DNA of 22,721 nucleotides from an uncultured Bacteroidota bacterium (GTDB lineage Bacteria; Bacteroidota; Bacteroidia; 2-12-FULL-35-15): positions 1 through 22,721 of the forward strand of contig CAILDT010000646.1 of assembly GCA_903833025.1 (NCBI GenBank). The letters are read 5' to 3'. Of the stretch, positions 21,502 to 22,721 are shown in pieces. A model generated the notes under the pieces. It made no database searches. It was not told where the DNA came from and saw nothing but the letters and a program-made list of their open reading frames with translations. A program made the translations under genes and the position numbers. How positions within the stretch are numbered: the first letter of the stretch is position 1; each line of letters opens with the position of its first letter.

Positions 21502-22623
21502 ATGAAATACCCAAACTTAATCTCCAGCAAACTCCCAAATGTAGGTACCACTATATTTACAGTGATGAGCAAACTTGCTGCCGATACCAATGCTATTAAC
21601 CTTTCGCAGGGCTTCCCTGATTTTAATTGTGATGAACAATTAATTTCATTGGTAAATAAATATATGAAAGAAGGAAAAAACCAGTATGCGCCAATGGCAG
21701 GATTGCCAGCACTTCGCGAGATACTATCTTCTAAAATAGAATCACTTCATCAAACAAAATACGATGCCGAAACAGAAATAACAATTACCGCAGGAGGCAC
21801 ACAAGCCATATATACTGCTATTTCGGCAATAATCAGAGAGGGCGATGAAGTATTAATATTTGAACCTGCTTACGATTGTTATCAGCCGGCAATAGAAATG
21901 AATGGCGGTACAACTGTTTATTTACAGCTTAAAGCACCTACCTATACAATTGATTGGAACCAAGTGAAGAAGGTAATTAATCACCGTACAAGGATGATAA
22001 TTATTAATACACCGCACAACCCTACTGGTAGCATAATGACGAAAGAAGATATGCTGATGCTCGAAAAGATTACGAAGAACACTGATATTGTTATTATAAG
22101 TGATGAGGTGTATGAGCATATCATTTTCGATAATCAACAACACCAAAGTGTTTCGCGGTTTCCTAAACTTGCTGAACGTAGCTTTATTGTTTCGTCGTTC
22201 GGCAAAACGTTTCATACAACAGGATGGAAAGTTGGCTATTGTGTAGCTCCTAAAAACCTGATGGCAGAGTTCCGTAAAGTGCATCAGTTCCTTGTGTTTT
22301 GTGTTAATGCACCGATTCAATATGCGCTTGCAGATTATTTAAGGGACAAGAATAATTATACCGAACTGAATAAATTCTATCAGGACAAAAGAGATTACTT
22401 TATAAAACTGTTAAAAAATTCGAAGTTTGAATTTACTCCTTGTGCTGGTACTTATTTTCAATTGCTGAATTATAAAAAACTAAGCAAAGAAAAAGATACC
22501 GACTATGCAATCCGCTTAACTAAAGAGTTTGGCGTAGCATCAGTTCCTGTTTCTGTTTTTTATCACGAGCCCACCGACAATCACGTGTTGCGTTTTTGTT
22601 TTGCAAAAAAGAAGAAACATTAG
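21502..22623 (+). CDS. Methionine aminotransferase (PLP fold type I), reading frame broken near the end
   Basis: This enzyme of the YbdL/methionine aminotransferase group transaminates methionine and related amino acids, probably in the last step of methionine salvage. Family motifs are INLSQGFPDF (32-41), YAPMAGLPALRE, ITAGGTQAIYTA, NTPHNPTGS (169-177), ISDEVYEH with D201 and Y204, and SSFGKTFHTTGWKVGY with the PLP-binding Lys235. The frame as read ends after 373 residues in FCFAKKKKH. Homologues continue from CFAK into a final helix. That helix is encoded in the -1 frame directly downstream (14 residues, EETLEKAAEILNKI), so the functional product is probably 383 residues, made either by frameshifting at A AAA AAG or after correction of a one-base error. 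The PLP and substrate sites are intact in either case. Confidence 0.93.
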   Translation: MKYPNLISSKLPNVGTTIFTVMSKLAADTNAINLSQGFPDFNCDEQLISLVNKYMKEGKNQYAPMAGLPALREILSSKIESLHQTKYDAETEITITAGGTQAIYTAISAIIREGDEVLIFEPAYDCYQPAIEMNGGTTVYLQLKAPTYTIDWNQVKKVINHRTRMIIINTPHNPTGSIMTKEDMLMLEKITKNTDIVIISDEVYEHIIFDNQQHQSVSRFPKLAERSFIVSSFGKTFHTTGWKVGYCVAPKNLMAEFRKVHQFLVFCVNAPIQYALADYLRDKNNYTELNKFYQDKRDYFIKLLKNSKFEFTPCAGTYFQLLNYKKLSKEKDTDYAIRLTKEFGVASVPVSVFYHEPTDNHVLRFCFAKKKKH

Positions 22624-22655
22624 AGAAAGCTGCGGAGATATTGAATAAGATATAA
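22605..22655 (+). other. A AAA AAG slippery heptamer and -1-frame C-terminal tail
   Basis: The heptamer A AAA AAG (22605-22611) is in the classic slippery phase relative to the aminotransferase codons GCA-AAA-AAG. A -1 slip makes the ribosome read GAA from 22611 and continue through 14 codons to a TAA at 22653-22655, giving a normal family C-terminus. The zero-frame stop is TAG at 22621-22623. I see no convincing stem-loop or upstream Shine-Dalgarno stimulator. Confidence 0.75.
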
Positions 22656-22660
22656 TAACA

Positions 22661-22721
22661 CTTCGTCATTGCGAGCTTTTCGCGAAGCAATCTCAAAACT
22701 ATCTTCTTCGAAAAGATTGCT
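22661..22721. repeat. Dispersed palindromic repeat, cut by the window end
   Basis: CTTCGTCATTGCGAG followed by CGAAGCAATCT is a repeat type seen between genes in many bacterial genomes. AGCAATCT (22686-22693) is matched by AGATTGCT (22714-22721), so the element is turning back on itself when the window stops. It begins six bases after the -1-frame stop of the aminotransferase. Confidence 0.7.

Overview
The window is AT-rich chromosomal DNA from a member of the Bacteroidota, probably a gliding or type IX secretion (T9SS) lineage outside the gut Bacteroides. The evidence is the ssb-gldE-gldD gliding block, a seven-bladed propeller protein with a C-terminal T9SS sorting domain, a CarboxypepD_reg/TonB-plug protein, many TAnnTTTG-type -7 boxes, and the absence of purine-rich Shine-Dalgarno sequences ahead of most starts. 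No rRNA, tRNA, CRISPR array, phage or insertion sequence was found.

Layout. 1-960: tail of an unidentified gene, then a secreted protein with only the regulatory and plug domains of a TonB-dependent receptor, closed by a perfect 19-bp hairpin. 1024-2052 (+): heme A synthase, overlapping tail-to-tail with gldD. 2002-7063 (-): TA module 1 (antitoxin, toxin), dnaG, ssb, gldE, gldD. 7119-9125: CPBP membrane protease (-) and dusB (+), divergent. 9126-9804: the only long non-coding stretch, holding a 42-bp tandem repeat that decays from three near-identical copies. 9805-13515 (-): WbpM/CapD-type nucleotide-sugar dehydratase, acyl-CoA thioesterase, and the T9SS propeller protein. 13610-15229 (+): TA module 2, then a GT4-like glycosyltransferase. 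15272-18127 (+): gcvT, a comB-like phosphatase and an S1/P1-type metallohydrolase, probably one operon. 18178-18698 (+): TA module 3. 18790-21342 (-): RDD membrane protein, YncE-like propeller, SlyD-type prolyl isomerase. 21502-22655 (+): methionine aminotransferase whose last 14 family-like residues lie in the -1 frame behind an A AAA AAG heptamer. The window ends inside a dispersed palindromic repeat.

Most genes are ordinary housekeeping and envelope genes. The points of interest lie between and across them: (1) the A AAA AAG frameshift site in the aminotransferase; (2) three type II RelE/ParE-like TA modules in 12 kb, one directly ahead of dnaG and one whose antitoxin and toxin share a frame with a single stop between them; (3) five genes that appear to start with TTG; (4) a heptanucleotide repeat that forms the gldD signal peptide and recurs inside the T9SS domain of the propeller gene; (5) the 42-bp array; (6) a REP-like hairpin family at three loci. 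I do not see a clear new multi-gene defence or biosynthetic system. All family assignments come from reading motifs by eye, not from searches.
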